Of a stretch of 5,444 nt of DNA, positions 1-5,444 are shown piece after piece (positions within the stretch are counted from its first letter, which is position 1; each line of letters opens with the position of its first letter). The stretch lies in the NCBI GenBank assembly GCA_011525065.1, contig WTIY01000082.1, positions 1 to 5,444 of the forward strand. Reading direction: 5' to 3'. The translations under genes were made by a program, and so were the position numbers. This DNA comes from Flavobacteriales bacterium. GTDB taxonomy: Bacteria > Bacteroidota > Bacteroidia > Flavobacteriales > Flavobacteriaceae. Under the pieces are notes generated by a model. That model made no database searches. It was given only the letters and a program-made list of their open reading frames with translations, and was not told where the DNA came from.

Positions 1-101
1 CCACTGGAGAAGCCCATTTATACCACCGTGCTCATTGGCACGAAGGCAAACTTTACTACAAAGGCCAAGTGGTTATTGATGCTGTAGGAGAAGAAGCCTA
101 A
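1..101 (+). CDS. rpmF: 50S ribosomal protein L32, C-terminal part (5' end outside window)
   Basis: Only the last 32 codons are present, read from position 3 with the TAA stop at 99-101; bases 1-2 complete a codon that began outside the window. The peptide contains TGEAHLYHRAHWHEGKLYYK followed by GQVVID, which lines up with the L32 C-terminus (SGEKHLRHH...YYRGRKVI in E. coli). L32 is a small protein of the large ribosomal subunit. Some L32 proteins have a zinc ribbon with a second Cys pair just before the YYKG motif. No cysteine is visible here, and an H-x-H (HWH) lies in that region, so this half of the ribbon is lost or changed, as in other cysteine-free L32 forms. The first Cys pair would lie outside the window. 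L32 beside fabH is a common bacterial arrangement and supports the call. Confidence 0.9.
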   Translation, partial: TGEAHLYHRAHWHEGKLYYKGQVVIDAVGEEA

Positions 102-132
102 TTTCTGAAAGACTTTACACAAATTACCCCCC

Positions 133-163
133 CCCTCACTGAATGAAAAGTGAGGGTTTTTTT
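133..163 (+). terminator. Rho-independent terminator after rpmF
   Basis: A perfect 8-bp stem, CCCTCACT (133-140) with AGTGAGGG (149-156), encloses an 8-base loop and is followed directly by seven T (157-163). It starts 31 bases after the L32 stop. A run of nine C (127-135) overlaps its 5' arm. It should end most transcripts coming from rpmF, so fabH probably has its own promoter downstream. Confidence 0.88.
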
Positions 164-181
164 ATGCCTTCAAAAAAAGAC

Positions 182-216
182 AAAACAGCAAAAAAACAGC
201 TGTTTTTGATCAAAAA
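182..216. promoter_or_regulatory. Cluster of overlapping A/T-rich dyads upstream of fabH
   Basis: Two perfect palindromes share one T-run: A5-CAGCTG-T5 at 192-207 (16 bp) and T5-GATC-A5 at 203-216 (14 bp). The octamer AAAACAGC also occurs twice, at 182-189 and 193-200, 11 bases apart, so the upstream copy can pair with GCTGTTTT at 199-206 as an alternative hairpin. The cluster lies 65 bases before the fabH start, after the rpmF terminator and in the only sizeable gap ahead of the fatty acid operon. It could be an operator for a dimeric regulator, a 5' UTR structure or a weak back-up terminator. The symmetry is seen directly; the function is inferred. No convincing Bacteroidota promoter (TTTG then TAnnTTTG at normal spacing) was found beside it. 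Confidence 0.4.
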
Positions 217-281
217 TTAGTACTTTTCACCCCGAAAATTGGAATTTTGGCTCAAAAAGCTCATTTTTTATTCCAAAGCGT

Positions 282-1280
282 ATGACAAAAATTAAAGCAG
301 CCATCACCGCTGTCGGAGGCTATGTGCCTGACTATGTGTTGACCAACGAAATTTTGGAAACCATGGTCGATACGAACGACGAATGGATCGTTTCGCGTAC
401 AGGCATTAAAGAGCGCCGAATTCTCAAAGAGCCAGGCCAAGGGACTTCTTATATGGCCATCAAAGCAGCTCAACAACTTTTAGAAAAAGCAGCCGTCGAC
501 CCCAAGGAGATCGACCTGTTGATTATGGCCACTGCTACCCCAGACATGTTGGTGGCTTCTACAGGCGTGTTTGTCGCCACAGAAATTGGTGCCACCAATG
601 CCTTCTCCTATGATTTATCTACAGCCTGTTCTAGTTTTTTATACGGGATGAGCACGGCCGCGGCCTACATTGAATCGGGCCGCTACAAAAAAGTCTTGTT
701 AATTGGCGCTGATAAGATGTCTTCTGTAATCGATTATACGGACCGTACCACCTGTATTATTTTTGGAGATGGCGCCGGAGCCGTTCTTTTTGAACCCAAC
801 ACCGAGGGGCTAGGCCTGCAAGACGAGTACTTGCGTTCCGACGGAATTGGACGAAATCACCTTAAAATGGACGCTGGAGGCTCAATTTTACCAGCCTCAG
901 CCGAAACAGTAGCCAATGGCCAACATTATGTGTTTCAAGACGGCAAGACGGTTTTCAAATTTGCTGTGTCCAACATGGCGGATGCATGCGGAAAGGTCAT
1001 GGAAAACAATAACCTAAGCAGTGATGACATTCAGTGGCTGGTGCCTCACCAGGCCAACAAACGCATTATAGACGCTGCTGCTAACCGAATGGGCGTGACT
1101 CAGGATAAAGTGATGATGAACATTCAGCATTATGGCAATACCACCTCGGCGACACTCCCGCTATGTTTGATGGACTATGAGTCCCAATTAAAAAAAGGCG
1201 ATGGATTGGTGTTTGCTGCTTTTGGTGGAGGATTTACATGGGGCGCAGCTTATTTAACCTGGGCTTACAACGGAAAATAA
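282..1280 (+). CDS. fabH: Beta-ketoacyl-ACP synthase III (FabH)
   Basis: The enzyme starts fatty acid synthesis by condensing an acyl-CoA primer with malonyl-ACP in the cytoplasm, giving a 3-oxoacyl-ACP. The 332-residue product has the full thiolase-fold layout and the intact KAS III triad. Cys116 lies in STACSSFLYGM, His256 in VPHQANKRI, and Asn286 in YGNTTSATLPL; these match C112, H244 and N274 of E. coli FabH. GDGAGAVLFE (162-171) and FGGGFTWGA (314-322) are also family motifs. Length is slightly above the E. coli protein (317). ATG 282 gives the expected N-terminus (KIKAAITAVGGYVPD), and no Shine-Dalgarno sequence precedes it, as is usual in Bacteroidota. The gene heads an apparent operon with accB, 24 bases downstream. 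Flavobacteria make many branched fatty acids, so branched acyl-CoA primers are plausible, but specificity cannot be read from the sequence alone. Confidence 0.97.
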   Translation: MTKIKAAITAVGGYVPDYVLTNEILETMVDTNDEWIVSRTGIKERRILKEPGQGTSYMAIKAAQQLLEKAAVDPKEIDLLIMATATPDMLVASTGVFVATEIGATNAFSYDLSTACSSFLYGMSTAAAYIESGRYKKVLLIGADKMSSVIDYTDRTTCIIFGDGAGAVLFEPNTEGLGLQDEYLRSDGIGRNHLKMDAGGSILPASAETVANGQHYVFQDGKTVFKFAVSNMADACGKVMENNNLSSDDIQWLVPHQANKRIIDAAANRMGVTQDKVMMNIQHYGNTTSATLPLCLMDYESQLKKGDGLVFAAFGGGFTWGAAYLTWAYNGK

Positions 1281-1304
1281 ATATCTTTTATAAAAACGAA
1301 TTAT

Positions 1305-1799
1305 ATGGAAATTAAAGACATTCAAAATCTGATCAAGTTTGTTGCCAAGTCAGGGGCAAGTGAAGTAAAACTGGAGATGGAAGATGTAAAAATCACCATC
1401 AAAACAGGGGCAGATAATGACCGTGTTGAGACGGTTTATCAGGCGCCACCTACCGTGGTTCACGCGGCTCCAGCAGCGGCGCCAACGCCTGCGGCCCCAG
1501 CGCCAGCAGCTCCGGCTGAACCTGCCGCTGAAGCTCCAGCACAAACGGAAAGCGACAAGTACATTACGGTAAAATCTCCAATTATTGGTACATTTTATCG
1601 CAAGCCTTCTCCAGACAAACCGGTTTTTGTTGAGGTGGGCGACACCGTAAGCCCAGGAAGCGTTATGTGCGTTATTGAGGCCATGAAATTATTCAATGAA
1701 ATTGAAAGTGAGGTTTCTGGAAAAATTGTAAAAGTATTGGTAGACGATTCATCACCTGTTGAATTTGATCAGCCATTATTTTTAATTGATCCTGCTTAA
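1305..1799 (+). CDS. accB: Biotin carboxyl carrier protein of acetyl-CoA carboxylase (BCCP)
   Basis: This 164-residue protein carries the biotin that shuttles CO2 from biotin carboxylase to the carboxyltransferase during malonyl-CoA formation. Residues 1-46 form the N-terminal segment (IQNLIKFVAKSGASEVKLE). Residues 47-80 are a flexible linker made almost wholly of Ala and Pro, with some Glu. Residues 85-163 are the biotinyl domain. The attachment lysine is Lys128 in VIEAMKLFNEIESE. The segment IIGTFYRKPSPDKPVFVEVG matches the protruding 'thumb' typical of AccB, which separates it from lipoyl domains and from most other biotin carriers. Length is near the family norm (156 in E. coli). The gene lies between fabH and accC in the same direction with short gaps, so it is probably co-transcribed and co-expressed with its partner AccC. 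BirA would be needed for biotinylation and is not in the window. Confidence 0.97.
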   Translation: MEIKDIQNLIKFVAKSGASEVKLEMEDVKITIKTGADNDRVETVYQAPPTVVHAAPAAAPTPAAPAPAAPAEPAAEAPAQTESDKYITVKSPIIGTFYRKPSPDKPVFVEVGDTVSPGSVMCVIEAMKLFNEIESEVSGKIVKVLVDDSSPVEFDQPLFLIDPA

Positions 1800-1814
1800 T
1801 TTAAAATCAGTATC

Positions 1815-3203
1815 ATGCCGTCAAAAAAAGTGAAGGCCCCTAAGAAGGGAGCAAAGCCAAGCATGTTCAAGAAAATATTGGTCGCAAATCGTGGAGAAAT
1901 TGCGCTGCGCGTTATTCGTACCTGTCGGGAAATGGGCATCAACACCGTTGCGGTGTATTCTACAGCTGATGCAGAGAGTCTGCATGTGAAGTTCGCGGAT
2001 GAGGCGGTCTGTATAGGGCCTGCGCCTAGCTCGGAAAGCTATCTAAAAATTGCAAACATCATCGCTGCTGCCGAAATTACCAATGCCGATGCGATTCATC
2101 CAGGCTATGGATTTTTATCTGAAAATGCTAAATTTTCTAAAATCTGTGAGGAACACGGCATTAAATTTATTGGCGCCTCGGCTCAAATGATTGATCAGAT
2201 GGGAGATAAAGCCTCTGCTAAAGCTACCATGAAAGCCGCTGGTGTACCCTGTGTCCCAGGGAGCGATGGCGTGATCCCGGACTTTGAAACCTGTAAAAAA
2301 GTGGCCAAAGAAACAGGCTATCCAGTGATGTTGAAGGCCAGCGCCGGGGGCGGAGGAAAAGGAATGCGCGCGGTTTGGAACGAAGAAGAGCTACAACCGG
2401 CGTGGGAGTCTGCCAGACAAGAGAGTAAAGCTGCTTTTGGCAATGACGACATGTATATGGAAAAGCTCATTGAAGAGCCGAGACACATCGAAATTCAAGT
2501 CATTGGGGACAGTCGCGGTAAAGCATGTCACCTTAGCGAGCGTGATTGCTCTATCCAAAGACGACACCAAAAATTAACCGAGGAAACACCAAGTCCATTC
2601 ATGACTGATGCGCTGCGTCAGGCGATGGGAGAAGCTGCGATTAAGGCGGCAGAATTCATTAAGTACGAGGGCGCTGGGACCATAGAGTTTTTAGTGGACA
2701 AACACAGAAACTTTTATTTTATGGAGATGAACACTAGAATCCAAGTGGAACATCCCATTACTGAACAGGTCGTCGATCACGATTTAATTCGAGAACAAAT
2801 CTTGGTGGCTGCAGGCGTGCCGATTTCAGGCAAAAACTACATGCCGCAATTGCATTCGATTGAGTGCCGGATTAATGCCGAGGACCCATACAATGGGTTT
2901 AGACCTTCGCCCGGAAAGATCACAACACTGCACGCGCCTGGCGGACACGGAGTACGCTTAGACACGCATGTTTACGCGGGCTATTCCATTCCCCCAAATT
3001 ACGATTCAATGATCGCGAAATTGATTACCACTGCACAAACCCGTGAGGAGGCAATTAATAAGATGAAGCGCGCGCTGGATGAATTCGTGATAGAGGGCAT
3101 TAAAACCACCATTCCATTTCACCGACAACTCATGGATCACCCTGATTATGTCGAGGGCAATTACACGACTGCCTTTATGAATGAATGGAGTATGGATGAA
3201 TGA
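1815..3203 (+). CDS. accC: Biotin carboxylase subunit of acetyl-CoA carboxylase (AccC)
   Basis: The enzyme uses ATP and bicarbonate to carboxylate the biotin on AccB. Numbered from ATG 1815 (462 residues), the N-terminal domain opens with FKKILVANRGEIALRVIRT (18-36). The ATP-grasp region includes the glycine-rich loop GGGGKGMR (178-185), ERDCSIQRRHQK (242-253) and EMNTRIQVEH (304-313, with Glu304, Asn306, Arg308 and Glu312 matching E288, N290, R292 and E296 of E. coli). Arg352 in IECRINAED matches catalytic R338. All key residues are present. The start is uncertain: ATG 1815 adds 16 residues with six lysines, whereas ATG 1863 gives 446 residues, close to the usual 449, and the common MFKKIL N-terminus. 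An AAGGGAG sequence (1845-1851) lies 11 bases before ATG 1863. The gap to accB is 15 bases (63 for the shorter form), so the two genes are likely one operon. Confidence 0.96.
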   Translation: MPSKKVKAPKKGAKPSMFKKILVANRGEIALRVIRTCREMGINTVAVYSTADAESLHVKFADEAVCIGPAPSSESYLKIANIIAAAEITNADAIHPGYGFLSENAKFSKICEEHGIKFIGASAQMIDQMGDKASAKATMKAAGVPCVPGSDGVIPDFETCKKVAKETGYPVMLKASAGGGGKGMRAVWNEEELQPAWESARQESKAAFGNDDMYMEKLIEEPRHIEIQVIGDSRGKACHLSERDCSIQRRHQKLTEETPSPFMTDALRQAMGEAAIKAAEFIKYEGAGTIEFLVDKHRNFYFMEMNTRIQVEHPITEQVVDHDLIREQILVAAGVPISGKNYMPQLHSIECRINAEDPYNGFRPSPGKITTLHAPGGHGVRLDTHVYAGYSIPPNYDSMIAKLITTAQTREEAINKMKRALDEFVIEGIKTTIPFHRQLMDHPDYVEGNYTTAFMNEWSMDE

Positions 3204-3225
3204 TCGATAAATCCATGAGTAAACC

Positions 3226-3255
3226 AAAAAAACCCTCCCTCGCGGAGGGTTTTTT
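3226..3255 (+). terminator. Rho-independent terminator after accC
   Basis: CCCTCC (3233-3238) pairs with GGAGGG (3244-3249) around a 5-base loop, CTCGC. Seven A (3226-3232) precede the stem and six T (3250-3255) follow it, so the stem extends through A-T pairs. It begins 22 bases after the accC stop and closes the fabH-accB-accC unit. The flanking A-run would let it work on the other strand too, but no minus-strand gene ends here. Confidence 0.9.
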
Positions 3256-3306
3256 AGTTGCCTGAATCAGAGAATAAAGAGGGCCTCAAAAAAATCATGT
3301 AAATTC

Positions 3307-4482
3307 ATGACTTTGAAATGTACCATCAACGAGCTGCAAAGCGCAATGAACACAAACACCGCCTCGTATTGGGAATCTTATTTGACACAACAGGCTGACT
3401 ATTTGATTGTCGGGGCTGGGATCGTGGGGCTGACCTGCGCCGTTGAACTCAAAAAGCACCAGCCAAAAGCCCGAGTGCTGATCCTTGAAAGGGGCCCGTG
3501 GCCCTCTGGAGCGAGCATTAAAAATGCGGGGTTTGCTTGCTTTGGCAGTGTTTCAGAAATTGTGGCAGATGCCGCCCATCACACGGAGCAAGAATTAATT
3601 GCTTTGATTCGAAAAAGAGCGCGTGGTTTGGAACAATTAAAGGCTATTGTTGGCTCAAGGACCATGAACTTTCAACAGGTAGGAGGGTACGAATACTTCC
3701 TGAACACACAGGCCGAATTGTACGAAGGCTGCTTGGATCGCCTGAAATGGGCCGATGATTTGGCTAAAGAGGCCCTTGAGACCACGGAAACCATTTTTAG
3801 CACGGTGAATAACGAATTTGGGTTTACCCAGGTCATGGATAAAGGGATTCTGAATCATCATGAAGGCCATATTCATACGGGAAGGCTTATGGAGGCGCTT
3901 GTGAAGGAAGCCTCAAGTAAAGGCGTCCTTTTTTATGGAGGGGTAGAAGTAGCGTCGCATGAGGAACATAAAAATCAAGTGTTTTTAAACACCCATAAGC
4001 ACGGAGTTTTTAAGACAAGAAAACTCTTGTTGGCCACAAATGGCTATACCGCTAAACTGCTGGACAATCTTGTAGAGCCTGCTCGGGCTCAAGTGTTGAT
4101 TACCAGACCCATTCCAGGCCTTAAGTTAAAGGGAACGTTTCATTTGGACCAAGGGTATTACTACTTCAGAGAAATTGACCAAAGAATATTGTTAGGCGGC
4201 GGGAGAAACTTGGACTTTGATTCGGAGCGCACAACGGAAGAGCGCACCACCAAGTCCATACAAGAGGCCTTAGAGCGATTGTTGCGCGAGGTGATTCTAC
4301 CTCACACCTCAGTAGAGGTGGACCAAAGCTGGGCAGGAATAATGGGGATTGGCGATAAAAAGTCACCCATGATAAAAGCTTTGAGCCCCAATATTTACTG
4401 TGGGGTTCGTTTGGGAGGCATGGGCGTGGCCCTTGGGGCTGGCGTTGGGAGTTCCTTGGCTGAATTGGCCATGAAGGCATAA
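3307..4482 (+). CDS. FAD-dependent oxidoreductase, DAO family (substrate unknown)
   Basis: This 391-residue protein belongs to the D-amino-acid oxidase/glycine oxidase fold group (DAO). An N-terminal Rossmann motif, DYLIVGAGIVGL (31-42, GxGxxG at 36-41), is followed by Glu61 in LILERG, the usual ligand of the FAD ribose. SGASIKNAGFACFGS (67-81) is the second conserved flavin/substrate segment, and GVRLGGMGVALGAGVGSSLAELA (in two parts, 366-376 and 377-388) is the C-terminal FAD-contacting stretch. A SYWES motif (20-24) before the Rossmann fold recalls gamma-glutamylputrescine oxidase-like (PuuB) and related amine oxidases. Likely activity is oxidation of an amine or amino acid; the substrate cannot be told. 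There is no signal peptide, so it is probably cytoplasmic. ATG 3346 (Met14) is a credible alternative start because it places SYWES nearer the N-terminus, as in relatives. Terminators on both sides make it a single-gene unit. Confidence 0.85.
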   Translation: MTLKCTINELQSAMNTNTASYWESYLTQQADYLIVGAGIVGLTCAVELKKHQPKARVLILERGPWPSGASIKNAGFACFGSVSEIVADAAHHTEQELIALIRKRARGLEQLKAIVGSRTMNFQQVGGYEYFLNTQAELYEGCLDRLKWADDLAKEALETTETIFSTVNNEFGFTQVMDKGILNHHEGHIHTGRLMEALVKEASSKGVLFYGGVEVASHEEHKNQVFLNTHKHGVFKTRKLLLATNGYTAKLLDNLVEPARAQVLITRPIPGLKLKGTFHLDQGYYYFREIDQRILLGGGRNLDFDSERTTEERTTKSIQEALERLLREVILPHTSVEVDQSWAGIMGIGDKKSPMIKALSPNIYCGVRLGGMGVALGAGVGSSLAELAMKA

Positions 4483-4509
4483 AAAAAACCGGTCATTCGA
4501 CCGGTTTTT
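4481..4509. terminator. Bidirectional terminator between convergent genes
   Basis: CCGGTC (4489-4494) pairs with GACCGG (4499-4504) around the tetraloop ATTC. Eight A (4481-4488) lie before the stem and five T (4505-4509) after it, so on the minus strand the hairpin is followed by eight T. It serves both the oxidoreductase gene and the convergent secreted-protein gene. The A-run begins inside the TAA stop codon of the oxidoreductase gene (4480-4482), so terminator and coding end overlap by two bases. Confidence 0.92.
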
Positions 4510-4531
4510 AAGTGTTCATCCTGAACTTAAA
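4507..4531. repeat. Imperfect inverted repeat beside the shared terminator
   Basis: GTTCA (4514-4518) pairs with TGAAC (4522-4526) over a 3-base loop. A second set, TTTAA (4507-4511) with TTAAA (4527-4531), extends the stem after a two-base bulge (GT, 4512-4513). It overlaps the T-run of the terminator by three bases, so the two structures may compete. On the minus strand it lies between the secreted-protein gene and the terminator and could protect the 3' end of that mRNA, but it may be chance in A/T-rich DNA. Confidence 0.35.
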
Positions 4532-4563
4532 CAAGGTTTAATTCAGACTAAATCGATGAAGGT

Positions 4564-5412
4564 TTAGTTTTTCATCAATTGAATGGTAGTGCTTCCTTCT
4601 TGAGTACTGATTTGCGCGAAATAAGCTCCTTTACTCAAGTTGCTGTTGTCAATAGACAAAGCGGCACCTGGATTGTCAAATTGAGCGACTTGTTTGCCCA
4701 ACACATCATACAGGACTACACGAGCCATATCGTATTGTGCAGAGCGAATGTTCCAAACGCTGTTCGCTGGGTTTGGTGCTACGCTAAATGAGGTCTGGTC
4801 AAAGTCACCGACACTCAAGGCTCCACCACTGACAACAACACTTCCTAAGGCAGCTTCATTATCTGGGTTGGCATTCAATCCAATAACTTGAAATCCGTAC
4901 TGAACCACGGCATCCTCGGCAGGGTCAACGTCAGTAAAGACCACTTCAAAGGTTGCTCCAGTAAGCGGCGCAGTAGCAATTTTTAACACAGAGTAGTTAG
5001 AATTAAACACCTTGATAAAGGCTAAAGCATCATACTCTGAATCTAGGGTATTGCTGTCCACATTCCCAGAAAAAGTTAACTCTTCTCCAGCAAGTGTGTT
5101 GTCTTCGACATATGTATTCCCTTCGAAAATTTTAGCGCCCAGACCGGTGGCTGGATCCGTCCAAAAAGGATCATTTACGTTATAGGTGTTGAAATTAGGC
5201 TGTAGTGTAACTGTTCCTGCTGCCGGATCAACAACGGTTTTGATGTCTGGCACACCCCAAGCCTCGCCAAAGATGAAATCTCCCGTGGCAGGATCAAAGA
5301 CATTAGCGTATCCAAGAAAGTTCGCTCCAGCGTCTAATACGACACTGTTTTGAGCAGTGACCCCAAAGGCAAAACCAAAGGCGGCCATAAGTGAAAATAA
5401 TTTTGTTTTCAT
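4564..5412 (-). CDS. Secreted protein with type IX secretion (type A) sorting domain
   Basis: The 282-residue product begins with a Sec signal peptide: Lys2 and Lys4, a hydrophobic core (5-17), and probable cleavage at VTA|Q between residues 20 and 21. Residues 206-282 form a T9SS type A C-terminal sorting domain: SVAPNPANSVWNI (210-222), VVLYDVLGKQVAQFD (232-246), LSKGAYFAQIST (259-270) and a basic terminal LMKN. Such cargo crosses the outer membrane through the T9SS, loses this domain, and is released or anchored to surface LPS. Residues 22-195 look like one beta-rich module with NFLGYANVF, FIFGEAWGVPD, DPFW and VQYGFQVIGLN. I recall similar modules, often repeated, in flavobacterial surface proteins, without known function. 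The protein is acidic (31 Asp/Glu against 11 Lys/Arg) and has no cysteine, so it is not a lipoprotein. ATG 5412 is chosen because it gives the full signal peptide. Confidence 0.88.
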   Translation of the reverse strand: MKTKLFSLMAAFGFAFGVTAQNSVVLDAGANFLGYANVFDPATGDFIFGEAWGVPDIKTVVDPAAGTVTLQPNFNTYNVNDPFWTDPATGLGAKIFEGNTYVEDNTLAGEELTFSGNVDSNTLDSEYDALAFIKVFNSNYSVLKIATAPLTGATFEVVFTDVDPAEDAVVQYGFQVIGLNANPDNEAALGSVVVSGGALSVGDFDQTSFSVAPNPANSVWNIRSAQYDMARVVLYDVLGKQVAQFDNPGAALSIDNSNLSKGAYFAQISTQEGSTTIQLMKN

Positions 5413-5444
5413 AAGATTAGATTTAAGAATAGTTAGATTAATAA
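5413..5444 (-). promoter_or_regulatory. A/T-rich leader of the secreted-protein gene
   Basis: The 32 bases upstream of the minus-strand start are almost all A/T and contain no Shine-Dalgarno sequence, which is typical of well-translated Bacteroidota genes. On the plus strand the heptamer TTAGATT occurs at 5417-5423 and 5433-5439, 16 bases apart. No TAnnTTTG promoter element is visible, so the promoter probably lies beyond the window edge. Confidence 0.4.

Noticed and set aside
221..228. TACTTTTC as a Bacteroidota -7 promoter element for fabH
   Set aside because: The last base does not fit TAnnTTTG, and no TTTG lies at the usual spacing upstream; the nearest (205-208) is only 12 bases away.
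235..248. Short palindrome AAAATT-GG-AATTTT before fabH
   Set aside because: The two-base spacer is too small for an RNA hairpin and the arms are only A/T; it is weaker than the dyads at 192-216 and probably chance.
261..476. Minus-strand open frame of 71 codons opposite the fabH start
   Set aside because: It lies antisense to well-conserved fabH codons, its product resembles no family I know, and it has no credible leader.
1441..1550. Repetitive Ala/Pro-coding stretch in accB as a DNA repeat or insertion
   Set aside because: Ala/Pro-rich linkers are normal in AccB proteins, and the reading frame is intact on both sides.
3308..3315. TGACTTTG as a promoter element for a shorter oxidoreductase gene starting at 3346
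   Set aside because: The second base is wrong for TAnnTTTG and no -33 TTTG is present; the A/T-rich context makes chance likely.
3537..3758. Plus-strand open frame of 73 codons inside the oxidoreductase gene
   Set aside because: It is a shifted frame wholly within a conserved gene, with no independent signal.
4166..4480. Minus-strand open frame of 104 codons opposite the oxidoreductase gene
   Set aside because: The peptide is a Pro/Arg/Ser-rich antisense artefact of a conserved coding region. The strong bidirectional terminator also sits just upstream of it and would block transcription from the right.
1..5444. A CRISPR array, mobile element, defence system or novel operon in this window
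   Set aside because: There are no spaced direct repeats, transposase or integrase motifs, or unknown gene clusters; every sizeable coding region except the secreted module belongs to a recognisable housekeeping or common family.

Overview
The window looks like ordinary chromosomal DNA from a member of the Bacteroidota, most likely a flavobacterium-like lineage. Three things point there. The last gene encodes a secreted protein ending in a type A sorting domain of the type IX secretion system, which is confined to this phylum. The gene order L32 - fabH - accB - accC, and the fine sequence of these proteins, match flavobacterial housekeeping loci as I know them. The starts mostly lack Shine-Dalgarno sequences and sit in A/T-rich leaders, as is usual in the phylum.

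Layout from left to right. Positions 1-101 are the 3' end of rpmF (ribosomal protein L32). A strong intrinsic terminator follows at 133-163, so the next genes probably have their own promoter. The 180-base gap before fabH holds an A/T-rich cluster of overlapping dyads (182-216), the best candidate regulatory site in the window. Positions 282-3203 carry fabH, accB and accC on the plus strand with short gaps (24 and 15 bases) and no terminator between them, so they look like one operon. A terminator at 3226-3255 closes it. A single-gene unit follows at 3307-4482: an FAD-dependent oxidoreductase of the DAO family. It runs into a bidirectional terminator (4481-4509) shared with the convergent minus-strand gene at 4564-5412, which encodes a 282-residue secreted T9SS cargo protein.

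How the genes work together: AccC carboxylates the biotin carried on AccB. The carboxyltransferase subunits AccA and AccD are not in the window, but together they would make malonyl-CoA. Once malonyl groups are on acyl carrier protein, FabH condenses them with a short or branched acyl-CoA primer, starting each fatty acid chain. The ribosomal gene beside this set is a common arrangement that links growth with membrane lipid synthesis. The oxidoreductase and the secreted protein have no evident functional link to this pathway or to each other.

I found no mobile element, CRISPR array, tRNA, rRNA or sign of recent transfer. The window does not appear to contain a new biological system. The points most worth a second look are the dyad cluster before fabH, the uncertain accC start with its lysine-rich extension, and the uncharacterised N-terminal module of the secreted protein.
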